Source: Rhodocyclaceae bacterium
GTDB taxonomy: Bacteria; Pseudomonadota; Gammaproteobacteria; Burkholderiales; Rhodocyclaceae
NCBI GenBank assembly: GCA_027492775.1
Contig: JAPUEC010000214.1
Location: 1 to 40,313, forward strand
Reading direction: 5' to 3'
Length of the DNA stretch: 40,313 nucleotides
Positions 1 through 8,400 of this stretch are shown piece after piece. A model generated the notes under the pieces. The model worked only from the letters and a program-made list of their open reading frames with translations. It was not told the origin of the DNA and ran no database searches. Every line of letters starts with the position of its first letter. The first letter of the stretch is position 1. A program made the position numbers and the translations under genes.

Positions 1-226
1 GATTGGTCAGGCGGTCGCTATTGCCGCGCCCGACCATGTCGGGGCAAATGACCCGGAAATCCGCTTCTAGCGCCCTGGCGAGATAGTCGAAATCGCGCCC
101 GTTGCGCGTCAAACCATGGACGCAAAGCACCACGCGTGGATTATCTGGCTCGCCCCATTCGAGATAGGCGACTTTGTGCGGACCGGCGCTGCTCCGGCCC
201 AAGAATGTTTTTTCACGATAGGCCAT
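1..226 (-). CDS. Alpha/beta hydrolase, N-terminal part only
   Basis: The gene runs off the left edge; about 75 N-terminal residues are visible. Reverse translation starts MAYREKTFLGRSS and continues with a strand-turn pattern ending in VVLCVHGLTRNGRDFD and ICPDMVGRGNSDRL. HG after a hydrophobic strand is the usual oxyanion-hole region of alpha/beta hydrolases, and DMVGRGNSD is the following loop typical of the family. The nucleophile elbow lies outside the window, so the substrate cannot be assigned. The start at 226 is supported by a GGAG ribosome-binding site just upstream. The insertion sequence at 247-1591 sits directly in front of that site, so the native upstream region is now more than 1.3 kb away. 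A general hydrolase or esterase role is the safe call. Confidence 0.8.
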   Translation of the reverse strand, partial: MAYREKTFLGRSSAGPHKVAYLEWGEPDNPRVVLCVHGLTRNGRDFDYLARALEADFRVICPDMVGRGNSDRLTN

Positions 227-238
227 GTGTTCTCCCAT

Positions 239-246
239 TTTTATTA
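239..246. repeat. Left 8-bp target-site duplication of the ISL3-type element
   Basis: TTTTATTA lies directly outside the left terminal inverted repeat and is repeated exactly at 1592-1599. An 8-bp AT-rich duplication is what ISL3-family transposition is known to produce. It lies upstream of the GGAG ribosome-binding site of the hydrolase gene. Confidence 0.92.
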
Positions 247-300
247 GGTTCATCGCGGTTTTCCGGGGAAGGCCGCCTTGATCTTCAGAAAGAAATAAGC
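247..300 (+). repeat. Left 54-bp terminal inverted repeat
   Basis: The outer end begins GGTTCATCGCGG and the inner end is AGAAATAAGC. It is the exact reverse complement of 1538-1591 with no mismatch over 54 positions. On the minus strand it therefore spells the same last codons of the transposase (YFFLKIKAAFPGKPR, stop) as the right end does on the plus strand. Confidence 0.95.
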
Positions 301-374
301 GTGGCGGGAAGGTGACGGGGCAGAGGTTGGTAGATTGGCGGTCCCCAAACACACCGATCTAAACGTACCCCGTC

Positions 375-1588
375 ATGCAAGATGCTATGTCGAGCCTGGC
401 CTTCTGGGAAGGTCATGTCGTTCAGGCCTGTCACGAGCAGGCCGATGGTTCGCTGTTGATCGAGTTTGGACGCGGGCCCGACCCGAGAGGCGACTTGCGG
501 CGCCTGTGGCGCACCGTGTACCCTGGTTCATGAACGAAGCTGGCGCCGAGTGCGCGAACGCGACTGGTTCGATCGCCGGGTCTGGCTGCGCGTTCCGGTA
601 CGGCGGATGGACTGCCATCACTGCGGATCGCGGGCGACCGAACGGATTGGCTGGCTGAACCGGCATGCCCGACTGACCGAACGATTGCGTTCCTGGGTCG
701 AGGCCCTGACCGAGCTGCTCCCGATCGCCCATGTGGCCAAACTGACCGGACTGCACTGGCACACCATCAAGGAGATCGACAAGGCACGCCTGCAACGTCG
801 GTTCGGCGCTTTCGAGGGGCGGGGCGTGCGCCGGTTGGTCATGGACGAGTTCGCCCTGCACAAAGGGCATCGTTACGCGACCGTCGTGATGGACGCCCAG
901 ACGATGCGCGTCCTCTGGGTTGGCGAAGGCAACAGCCGGGAAGCGATTCGCCCTTTCTTCGCGCTGTTGGGCGAGGAAGGCTGCCGGCGTATCGAAGCCG
1001 TTGCCATGGATATGAACACCGCCTTCGACTTGGAAGTTCGAAAGCATTGCCCGCAGGCGGAGGTCGTCTATGACCTCTTCCATGTTGTGGCCCGCTTCGG
1101 ACGTGAGGTCGTGGATCGGGTGCGGGTCGATCAGGCGAATGCCTTGAAGAAAGAGCCGGCGGCCCGTCAGGTCATCAAGCGCAGTCGCTGGCTGTTGCTG
1201 CGAAACCGCGACAACCTGAGCGCCGAGCAATCAGTCAAGCTCGACGAGTTGCTCTCGGCCAATGCCCCTCTGGCCCTGGTCTATCTCCTCAAGACGGCGC
1301 TCAAGGAAATCTGGTTCGCTCCCAGCGTCCGGGACGGATTCCGGCAATGGCGAATTTGGTATCGGATGGCCATCGAAACCGGACTGCCGGCCGTCATCCT
1401 GTTTGCCCGCCGACTGCGCAAATACCTGCGGGGGTATCTTGGCCTCGGCCATCTACCCGATGAATTCGAGCATCCTCGAAGGCGTCAATAACCGCATCAA
1501 GGTCATCAAGCGCATGGCCTACGGCTTCCGCGACTCAGCTTATTTCTTTCTGAAGATCAAGGCGGCCTTCCCCGGAAAACCGCGATGA
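375..1588 (+). pseudogene. ISL3-type transposase, split by two +1 frameshifts
   Basis: Three reading frames must be joined to give a full ISL3-type protein of about 400 residues. Frame A starts at ATG 375 (MQDAMSSLAFWEGH) and runs to about 470. Frame B runs from about 470 to 1434 and holds the zinc ribbon (CGACGAPC and MDCHHCG), a helix-turn-helix, the first catalytic Asp in VMDEFALHKG and the second in AVAMDMNTAF. Frame C runs from about 1434 to the stop at 1586-1588 and holds the catalytic Glu in ILEGVNNRIK. Each junction needs a shift of one base in the same direction. The second coincides with a run of five G at 1430-1434, the first lies within a G/C-rich stretch at about 470-490. The longest single frame lacks the catalytic Glu, so the gene as written should be inactive. 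Sequencing error in homopolymers is a real alternative. Confidence 0.85.
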
Positions 1589-1591
1589 ACC
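1538..1591 (-). repeat. Right 54-bp terminal inverted repeat
   Basis: Exact reverse complement of 247-300. It overlaps the 3' end of the transposase reading frame, whose stop codon is at 1586-1588, three bases short of the element end. Confidence 0.95.
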
Positions 1592-1599
1592 TTTTATTA
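1592..1599. repeat. Right 8-bp target-site duplication
   Basis: TTTTATTA, identical to 239-246, directly outside the right inverted repeat. Confidence 0.92.
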
Positions 1600-1837
1600 T
1601 CCTCCGGCGGTGGGCGCCGCGGCAGGCGAAATCGCGGGAAGGGGGCCGGTAGGCAAGCGCCGGATATTGCGCCGTTATCATCTCTCGTCCGCATTTAAAG
1701 TTGAGATAAGACCCTCTGTTATTTCAGCATGTTTGGATCAGTCTCGCAGACTTAGTTTGTCGCGCTTTCGCACGTTAAATCGAGATATTTCCGCTTTCCC
1801 GCCATTTAACGCGAGCCTCGGCTTCTCAAGGCACCTC
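1600..1837. other. Intergenic stretch, former upstream region of the hydrolase gene
   Basis: No convincing gene. Before the insertion this sequence lay directly upstream of the hydrolase gene at 226. It contains an 8-bp inverted repeat, CGTTAAAT at 1773-1780 and ATTTAACG at 1804-1811, around a 23-bp loop. That loop includes an AT-rich motif (GCGGAAATATCTCG on the minus strand) similar to motifs in the glnE-yhdP gap and upstream of the hemerythrin gene. Any promoter of the hydrolase probably lay here. Confidence 0.4.
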
Positions 1838-1856
1838 AGGCCCGCAGCGCGGGCCT
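1838..1856 (-). terminator. Hairpin after the exported Cys-rich protein gene
   Basis: A perfect 8-bp stem (AGGCCCGC and GCGGGCCT) with a three-base loop lies 25 bases beyond the stop codon at 1881. No run of T follows on either strand, so it is a plausible but imperfect intrinsic terminator. Confidence 0.5.
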
Positions 1857-1880
1857 CCTGTTCATCAAGGGAGCGCGGCG

Positions 1881-2456
1881 TCAGCCCTTTTCGCAGCCCA
1901 GCGTCTTGCCCTTGGTGAAGTAGCTGGTGCCGGCCGGGCAGGCGATCGGCTGCTGCGGCTTTTGCGGCGACTTGACACCCTTCTTGGGGACGCAAGTGAA
2001 GCTGCCGTCCTTGGCTGCCTTGCCTTTCAGCGTCCAGTCGGCCGGGCAGGCGGTTGCGGGCTTGGCCGCGGCGACGGCAGATGCCGGGGCGGCGGCGACC
2101 TTGTACGTGACGATTTGTTTGCCGGTGCAAGAAAGCGCGTTTTCGACGCGATTGCCGGCGGCGCGCACCTTCATTTCGCCGGCGGCCTTATAGACGTGTT
2201 CGACGACGATGGGCAGTTTGGTTTCTGGCTTGATCTTGAAGGTTTGGCGGGTGCCATCGCCGAATTCCACCTCGAGTCCGCACATGCTGTCGTTGTCGCC
2301 GGCGAAGTCGATCTGGGCGACGACCTTGTCGCCGACGCGCGCGTTGGCGGCCGGCGTCAGCGTCAATTTATCGACCGATACGGCGGCGAGCGCGGGCGCG
2401 GCGGCCAGCGCGCCCAGCAGGGCGATGGCGGAAAATGCGTGAAGGTTTTTTTTCAT
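1881..2456 (-). CDS. Exported Cys-rich protein with PKD-like segment
   Basis: 191 residues. The start at 2456 has GAGGAG upstream and opens a classical signal peptide (MKKNLHAF, hydrophobic core, APALAA). The mature part begins with a segment resembling a PKD or immunoglobulin-like fold: GDKVVAQIDFAG, EFGDGTRQTFKIK and VEHVYKAAGEMKVR. It is followed by an Ala/Pro linker (121-135) and two similar short modules, 136-160 and 172-191, each with a CPA start, a KGK and a Cys-containing end (CVPKKG and CEKG). Mature cysteines are C59, C110, C137, C155, C173 and C188, an even number that could form three disulfides. It is probably periplasmic. Its function is not recognised; the gene is monocistronic, with glnE ending 71 bp upstream in the same direction. 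Confidence 0.82.
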   Translation of the reverse strand: MKKNLHAFSAIALLGALAAAPALAAVSVDKLTLTPAANARVGDKVVAQIDFAGDNDSMCGLEVEFGDGTRQTFKIKPETKLPIVVEHVYKAAGEMKVRAAGNRVENALSCTGKQIVTYKVAAAPASAVAAAKPATACPADWTLKGKAAKDGSFTCVPKKGVKSPQKPQQPIACPAGTSYFTKGKTLGCEKG

Positions 2457-2527
2457 TGTGTCGATCTCCTCGGATGGGATGGGCGCCAAAACTGGCGGGG
2501 CGATGAACAGCGCATTGCAGTATAGAC

Positions 2528-5221
2528 CTATCCGAACACGCTTTCCCACAGGCGGCGCACGGCGTCGATGTGCTCCTGGATGGCATCGCGGGGCACCAGC
2601 GCGGCAGGGTTGGCATTGAGGCGGCTCAGGTGCTGACGGCGCCGGTATTCGCGATAGGCAACGCGGGTGGCATCGGCTTCGGCCATCGGGATGAGGCCGA
2701 TTTCCGCCGCCATGGCGAGCAGGGCGATATTGCCCAGATTGCCGGTCAGGTGCGGGTGGCGGGCGGCGTGGCCGAGCACGAGGTACTGGACGATGAACTC
2801 GACGTCGATGATGCCGCCCGGATCCTGCTTGAGATCGAAATGGGTAGCGCTTTTCGAGGCGTGGGCGTCGAGCATTCTCTGGCGCATGGCAAGCACGTCC
2901 TCGCGCAATTTGACCAAGTCGCGCGCCTGGCAGAGGATTTCGCAGCGCACCGCCTCGAAGCGCTTGCCGACTTCTGCGTCGCCAGCGCAGAAACGGGCGC
3001 GGGTGAGCGCCTGATGCTCCCACGGCCAAGCATGGTGGAGCTGATAGTCGCGGAAGGATTCGACCGAGACCGTGAGCAAACCGGAATCGCCATTCGGGCG
3101 CAGCCGCACGTCGGTTTCGAAGAGAATGCCGGCCGAAGTCTGGCTCGACAGCCAGGTGTTGATGCGCTGCCCGAGGCGGCTGTAGATTTCCTGCGCGTCC
3201 TGAGCATCATCGTCGTAGAGATAGACGAGGTCGAGGTCGGAGCCGTAGCCGAGTTCCTTGCCGCCCAGCTTGCCATAGCCGATGACCGCGAACTTGGGAT
3301 CGTCGCGGTGCCGGTTCTTGATCTTTCGCCAGACCAAGCCGATTGAGGCCTCGACCATGATGTCGGCCAGTTCGGTGAGGTGGTCGGAAATGCGCTCGAT
3401 GGTGAGCAGCCCGGCCAGGTCCTGTGCCAGCAGACGGAAGACCTGGGCATGATGCATCTCGCGCAGGATGTCCATTTCCCGCTCGGCGTCGCCGGCGTGG
3501 TCGGCGAGACTGCGCTGCAATTCCTGGCGGAAACGCGTCCAGTCGGTGGCGATTTCGAAGAGCCCGTAATCGAGCAGCTCGTCCAGCAGCAAGGGGTGGA
3601 GGGTGAGGTATTCGGATGCCCACGAGGAGGCGCCGACCAGGTCGGCAACGCGCTTCAGCGCCACCGGGTATTGCTGCAGGAGCGCCAGATACGCCCCACG
3701 CCGGCTGATCGCCTCGAGGAACTGGAGGCCGCGCGCCAGGGTGGCGTCCGGGTCGGGCGTGGCCGAGGCGGCTTCGATCAGGCGCGGCCCGACGGCGTCG
3801 AGACGCTCGCGGTTGGCGGCGGGCAATTGCTTGTAGCGGCTGGAACTGCGCAAGGCCTCGAGCTGGGCGATGGCATCGACCGGCCGGCGCATGCCGTAGG
3901 CGAAGAGGGTGGATAAGGCGGTGTCCTGGTCGAGCTGCCCGAGCCAGAGCCCGGTGAGCGGATGGCCACCTTCCTCGGGGTCGGAGAAGACACGCTCGAA
4001 GTGCTGGCTGACGCGTTCGCGATGGGCATCCAGCACCTGCAGCATCGCCGGCCAATCCGGGAAGCCCATGGAAGCGGCGATCGCCGCCCGCTCGGCCTCG
4101 CCTTCGGGCAGCCGGTGCGTCTGCTGGTCGTCGACCCACTGCAGACGGTGTTCCAGCCGGCGCAGGAAGATGTAGGCGTCGCGCAGTTCGGCTTCCGTTT
4201 CCGCCGGCATATGGCGGCGTTCGACCAGGAGCTTGAGGACGGTGAGCGTCGGCCGCGCCTGCAGCGCCATGTCGCGTCCGCCGCGGATGAGCTGGAAAAC
4301 CTGGGCGATGAATTCGATTTCGCGGATGCCGCCCGGGCCGAGCTTGACGTGATCGGCCATGTCCTTGCGCGCCACCTCGCGCCGGATCTGGGCGTGCAGG
4401 TCGCGCATGGCGTTGATGGCGCCGAAGTCGAGGTATTTGCGGAAGACGAAGGGGCGGCCGATGCGCTGCATGGCGAGCACCCACTCTTCCTGCAAGTTCT
4501 CGCCGGCGTTCATGGTGCGCGCCTTGATCCAGGCGTAGCGCTCCCATTCGCGGCCCTGAGTGACGAAATAGTTTTCCAGGGCATCGAGCGAGCACACCAA
4601 CGGGCCGGAATCGCCATTCGGCCGCAGCCGCATGTCGACGCGGAACACCTGGCCGTCGGCGGTGATGTCGCCCAGCGCCGAGATCAGGCGCTTGCCCAGG
4701 CGCGAGAAGAAATCGAAGTTGTCGATGCGCTTGGGCCCGGCGGTTTCGCCGTCCTCGGGATAGACGAAAATGTAATCGACGTCCGAGGAGACGTTCAATT
4801 CGCGCCCGCCGAGCTTGCCCATGCCGATCACCATCAGCCGCTGCGGTCGGCCCTGGGCATCGAGCGGTTCGCCATACTGGGCCGCGAGACGGCGATGATG
4901 CCAGTGGAGCGCGAAGTTGGTGGTCACATCGGCGAGCAGGGTCATGCCCTCGGTGATTTCCTCCAGCGGCGCATTGCCGGCAAGGTCGCGCAGGGCGAGA
5001 TGGGCCAGGGTGCGCTGGCGCAAGCGGCGCAGGGCGGTCTTCAACGCTTCCTCGTCCGCCGGCTCCGGCGAGAGGCCGGCGTCGAGCTGCTCGGCGCTGA
5101 CCGGCGCTTCCCAGGTGCGGGCCAATTCCGGAACCAGCTCCGGGTGGCAGTCGAGAAGGGAGCGCAGGAAGCGGCTGAGATCGAAAGCGGGTTGCCAGCG
5201 GGAATCCGGAGTTGGGTTCAT
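2528..5221 (-). CDS. glnE: Bifunctional glutamine synthetase adenylyltransferase/deadenylase
   Basis: 897 residues, close to the usual length of the family (E. coli about 946). GlnE adenylylates glutamine synthetase when nitrogen is ample and removes AMP when nitrogen is short, under control of PII proteins. Two nucleotidyltransferase domains are visible. The N-terminal one has GMGKLGGRELN followed by SSDVDY (residues 133-150) and the C-terminal one has GYGKLGGKELG followed by GSDLDLVY at about residue 645. In this family the N-terminal domain removes AMP and the C-terminal domain adds it. Paired acidic residues for metal binding are present in both, so both activities should be intact. The gene is divergent from yhdP. 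No glnA or glnB lies in the window. Confidence 0.96.
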   Translation of the reverse strand: MNPTPDSRWQPAFDLSRFLRSLLDCHPELVPELARTWEAPVSAEQLDAGLSPEPADEEALKTALRRLRQRTLAHLALRDLAGNAPLEEITEGMTLLADVTTNFALHWHHRRLAAQYGEPLDAQGRPQRLMVIGMGKLGGRELNVSSDVDYIFVYPEDGETAGPKRIDNFDFFSRLGKRLISALGDITADGQVFRVDMRLRPNGDSGPLVCSLDALENYFVTQGREWERYAWIKARTMNAGENLQEEWVLAMQRIGRPFVFRKYLDFGAINAMRDLHAQIRREVARKDMADHVKLGPGGIREIEFIAQVFQLIRGGRDMALQARPTLTVLKLLVERRHMPAETEAELRDAYIFLRRLEHRLQWVDDQQTHRLPEGEAERAAIAASMGFPDWPAMLQVLDAHRERVSQHFERVFSDPEEGGHPLTGLWLGQLDQDTALSTLFAYGMRRPVDAIAQLEALRSSSRYKQLPAANRERLDAVGPRLIEAASATPDPDATLARGLQFLEAISRRGAYLALLQQYPVALKRVADLVGASSWASEYLTLHPLLLDELLDYGLFEIATDWTRFRQELQRSLADHAGDAEREMDILREMHHAQVFRLLAQDLAGLLTIERISDHLTELADIMVEASIGLVWRKIKNRHRDDPKFAVIGYGKLGGKELGYGSDLDLVYLYDDDAQDAQEIYSRLGQRINTWLSSQTSAGILFETDVRLRPNGDSGLLTVSVESFRDYQLHHAWPWEHQALTRARFCAGDAEVGKRFEAVRCEILCQARDLVKLREDVLAMRQRMLDAHASKSATHFDLKQDPGGIIDVEFIVQYLVLGHAARHPHLTGNLGNIALLAMAAEIGLIPMAEADATRVAYREYRRRQHLSRLNANPAALVPRDAIQEHIDAVRRLWESVFG

Positions 5222-5425
5222 GAATCTCGAATGTCAGGTTGATAGCCGGTTTGAGGCCTGAAAGCGGTGAAAATGCCCCGCACTTGCCGCTCGCGAGACG
5301 GGAACATTGTTGTTACTTCGTGTTTCTCTCCGACGTACTACAGGACTTTCTAAGTAAAATCGATATTTTCGCGTATTGGACGATTGTAGTGAGCTTGCGA
5401 CCATTTCGGCAAAAGCGGAGATATT
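5222..5425. promoter_or_regulatory. Divergent glnE/yhdP intergenic region with paired AT-rich motifs
   Basis: This 204-bp gap must hold the start signals for both divergent genes. It contains AAAATCGATATTTTCGC at 5356-5372 and AAAAGCGGAGATATTTT at 5411-5427, which are roughly inverted with respect to each other. Read towards glnE, the first gives GCGAAAATATCGATTTT. A related sequence, GCGGAAATATCTCGATTTA, occurs on the minus strand near 1777-1795. The second copy contains the GGAG that serves as ribosome-binding site for yhdP. No clean -35/-10 pair was identified with confidence. Confidence 0.4.
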
Positions 5426-8400
5426 TTGGATAGGGCCGAGGCGCGCGCCGCGCTGGCCCGCCGCTTCCGTTGGGTTTGGCGGGCACTGGCCGTGCCTGGA
5501 GTGCGACGCGCCGTGCGCTGGGCGGGCGTGCTTGGTCTTGCGCTCTACTTCGTCTTCGTCATCCTCATTCTCACCCTGCGTTACGCGGTGCTGCCGCAAG
5601 TCGCAAGCCATCAAGCCGAAATCGAGCAATACGCCAGCCGCACGGTCGGGTTGCCAGTCACGATCGAGCGCATCGAGGCGAGCTGGGAGGGCATCAACCC
5701 GCGCCTGGTGCTCACCGGCGTTCACCTGGCGGACCGCCAGGGCAAGCCGGCGCTCGCCTTCGAGCGCGTCGAAGGCGTGCTCTCCTGGCATACCCTGTGG
5801 CGCTTCAAGCCCATCCTGGCGTTGTTCGCCATCGATGGGCCGGTGCTCCACATCCGGCGCAATCCAGTCGGCCGCATCACCGTCGCCGGCTTCGAAGCGG
5901 ACGATGGCGGCGAGGCCGATCCCCGGCTCATGCAGTGGTTCTTCGATCAGCGCCGCATCCGCATCCGCGATGCGACCATCGTCTGGGACGACGCCAAGCG
6001 CCAGGCGCCGCAGCTGGTGCTCGAGGCGCTGCAATTCGGCCTCGACAACCGTGGCAACCGGCATCGCTTCGGCATCACCGCAGTACCGCCCGCCAATCTG
6101 GCGGCGCGCCTCGATATCCGCGGCGATGTCCGTGGCGACCCGACCCAGGGGATCGAAGCCTTGTCAGGCAAGGTCTTCGCCGAACTGGATTACGCCGACC
6201 TCGCCGGTTGGCGCGCCTGGGTCGATTATCCGGTGCGGATGCAGCAGGGACGCGGTGCCGTGCGCGCCTGGGGCGAGTGGCACAAGGATCGCGGCAGCGC
6301 CACCGCTGATCTGGCCCTCGAGGATGTGCGCGTCAATCTCGGCAAGGAAGTGCCGCAGTTGGCGCTGGCAAGCATGCGCGGCCGGATCACGGGCGAATAC
6401 CGGCCGGATGCGTGGAAATTCGCCGGCAACAAGCTTGAGTTGGCGACGGCGGATGGCATTCGCGTCCCGCCCACCGACTTTCATCTCGAATGGCGGCGCT
6501 TCAAGGATGGCAATTTCTCGGGCAGCGCCACCGCCAGTTTTGTCGATCTCGGCGCGCTCGAACGTCTGGCGAGCTTCCTGCCGCTCGATGCGCGCAGCCG
6601 GGAACTGCTCGGCATTCACCAGCCGCGCGGCCGCATCAACGATTTTTCCGCCGGCTGGGAAACCGAAGGCGATCAGCGCCTCAAGCATTACAGCCTCCAT
6701 GCCAAGTTCGATCGCCTGGGGGTGCGCGCCGCCGGCTATTTCCCCGGCGGCGAAGGGCTTTCGGGCGAAGTCCAGGCCAGCGAGAAAAGCGGCAGCCTGG
6801 TGCTCGACAGCAAAAACGCCAGCCTCGATCTGCCCGCCGTGTTCCCCGAGTCGCGAGTGCCGCTTTCCAGCCTCAAGGCCAAGGCCAACTGGAAAATCGA
6901 CGGCAAGGTCATCGACACGCGGCTGGAGCGCGTCGAGTTCGCCAGCCCGGACGCCGCGGGTTCCGCCCATGGCAGCTATCGTTTCACCGGCGATGGGCCG
7001 GGGGTGATCGACCTGGCGGCGGACCTGTCGCGCGCCGATGCCCGCGCCGTCTGGCGTTACATGCCGAAGGTGATCAATGCAGATGTCCGAAGCTGGTTGA
7101 AGCGTGCCCTCGTCTCGGGAAGCGCGAGCGACGCCAAGCTCGCATTGCGAGGCGACCTGCGGGGCTTCCCCTTCGCCGACAAGCAAAAGGACAAGGGCGA
7201 ATTCCTCATCACCGCCAAGGCCAAGGACGTCCGCATCGATTACGCGCCCGGGTGGCCGGCAATCGACGCGGTCGATGCCGACATGAGCTTTGGCGCCGGC
7301 ATGCGCGTCCAGGCCAGCAAAGGCAGCATCCTGGGAACGCAGATCGGGCCGGTGGTGGCGGAAATCCCGCTTTTCGACGCCCCCAACGGTGAAATGCTGC
7401 TGATCAATGGCCAGGCCGAAGGGCCGACCGCCGAGTTCTTGCGCTTCATCGACAAGAGCCCGGTGGCCGAAAAGATCAACCGCATGACCGACGACATGCG
7501 AGCGGTGGGCGCCGGCAAACTGGCCTTGCGCCTCGAAATGCCGCTGATGCATCTCGATGATTCCCGCATCAAGGGCGAATACCAGTTCCTCAATAATCAG
7601 GTGACGGCGGTGACCGGATTGCCGCCGGTCCATCAGGTCAATGGGCGCATCGAATTCACGGAAAAGACGGTCAGCGCCAACGAAATCACCGGCAATGTCC
7701 TCGGCGCGCCCATGCGCCTCAGCATCAAGGACGAGAAGGCGGGCGTCGTGGTGGCGATGTCCGGCGGCGCCGTTGCCCGCGATCTGCGCAAGGCGCTCGA
7801 TTCGCCGGTATTCGATTACCTTGCCGGCAGCACGACCTGGAAGGGTGAGGTGCGGGTACGGAAGAAAACGACCGACTTCGTTATTGAATCCAGTCTCGTC
7901 GGTATCTCCTCGAGCTTGCCGGAGCCATTCAACAAGACGGCCACGGCGGCATTGCCGCTGCGCTTCGAGAAGGCGTCGCTGCCGTCGCCCGACAAGGCGG
8001 GACGAGATCAGGTGAAAATCGCCTTGGGAAACCTTGCCCATGCCGTGCTGGTGCGCCGGGAAGACGCCGGCGCCATGCGCCTCGAGCGTGGCAGCGTCGG
8101 CATCGGCGCGACCTCTCCGGCAATGCCGACGCAAGGGGTGGCCGTCGTCGCCAATGTGGCGAAGCTGGATGGCGATTTCTGGCGGCGCCTGTCGCCTCCG
8201 ACCGCGGCTTCCGGCACGCCGGGCAGCGGTGCAAAGGCCGGCGCGGCGGCGCCACCCTTGACCCAGATCGCCCTCAAGACGCCGGTGCTGCGTCTTTTCG
8301 GTCGGGATTTCAATGACGTCAATCTCAATGCCACCGGTCGCGAGGGCGGCTGGCAAATCGCCGTGAACGCGCGCGAGGCGGTGGGCGACCTGTTCTTGCA

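Larger units (their letters stand above)
247..1591 (+). mobile_element. ISL3-family insertion sequence, 1345 bp
   Basis: Both ends are defined by a perfect 54-bp inverted repeat (247-300 and 1538-1591) flanked by an identical 8-bp direct repeat. The interior encodes an ISL3-type DDE transposase with an N-terminal zinc ribbon and helix-turn-helix, read on the plus strand. The end of the transposase gene lies inside the right repeat. Perfect ends and perfect target duplication indicate a recent insertion with little decay, yet the transposase gene carries two apparent single-base insertions. Family repeats are usually about 15-40 bp, so 54 bp is long. No accessory gene is present. Confidence 0.93.

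Noticed and set aside
1881..3029. A 382-residue minus-strand frame that begins inside glnE and runs through the exported protein
   Set aside because: Only the part from ATG 2456 has a ribosome-binding site and signal peptide. The upstream part is an out-of-frame reading of glnE, rich in Arg/Pro/Ala.
3962..5242. A 426-residue plus-strand frame opposite glnE
   Set aside because: It is antisense to conserved glnE motifs, has no recognisable domain and reflects codon bias in GC-rich DNA.
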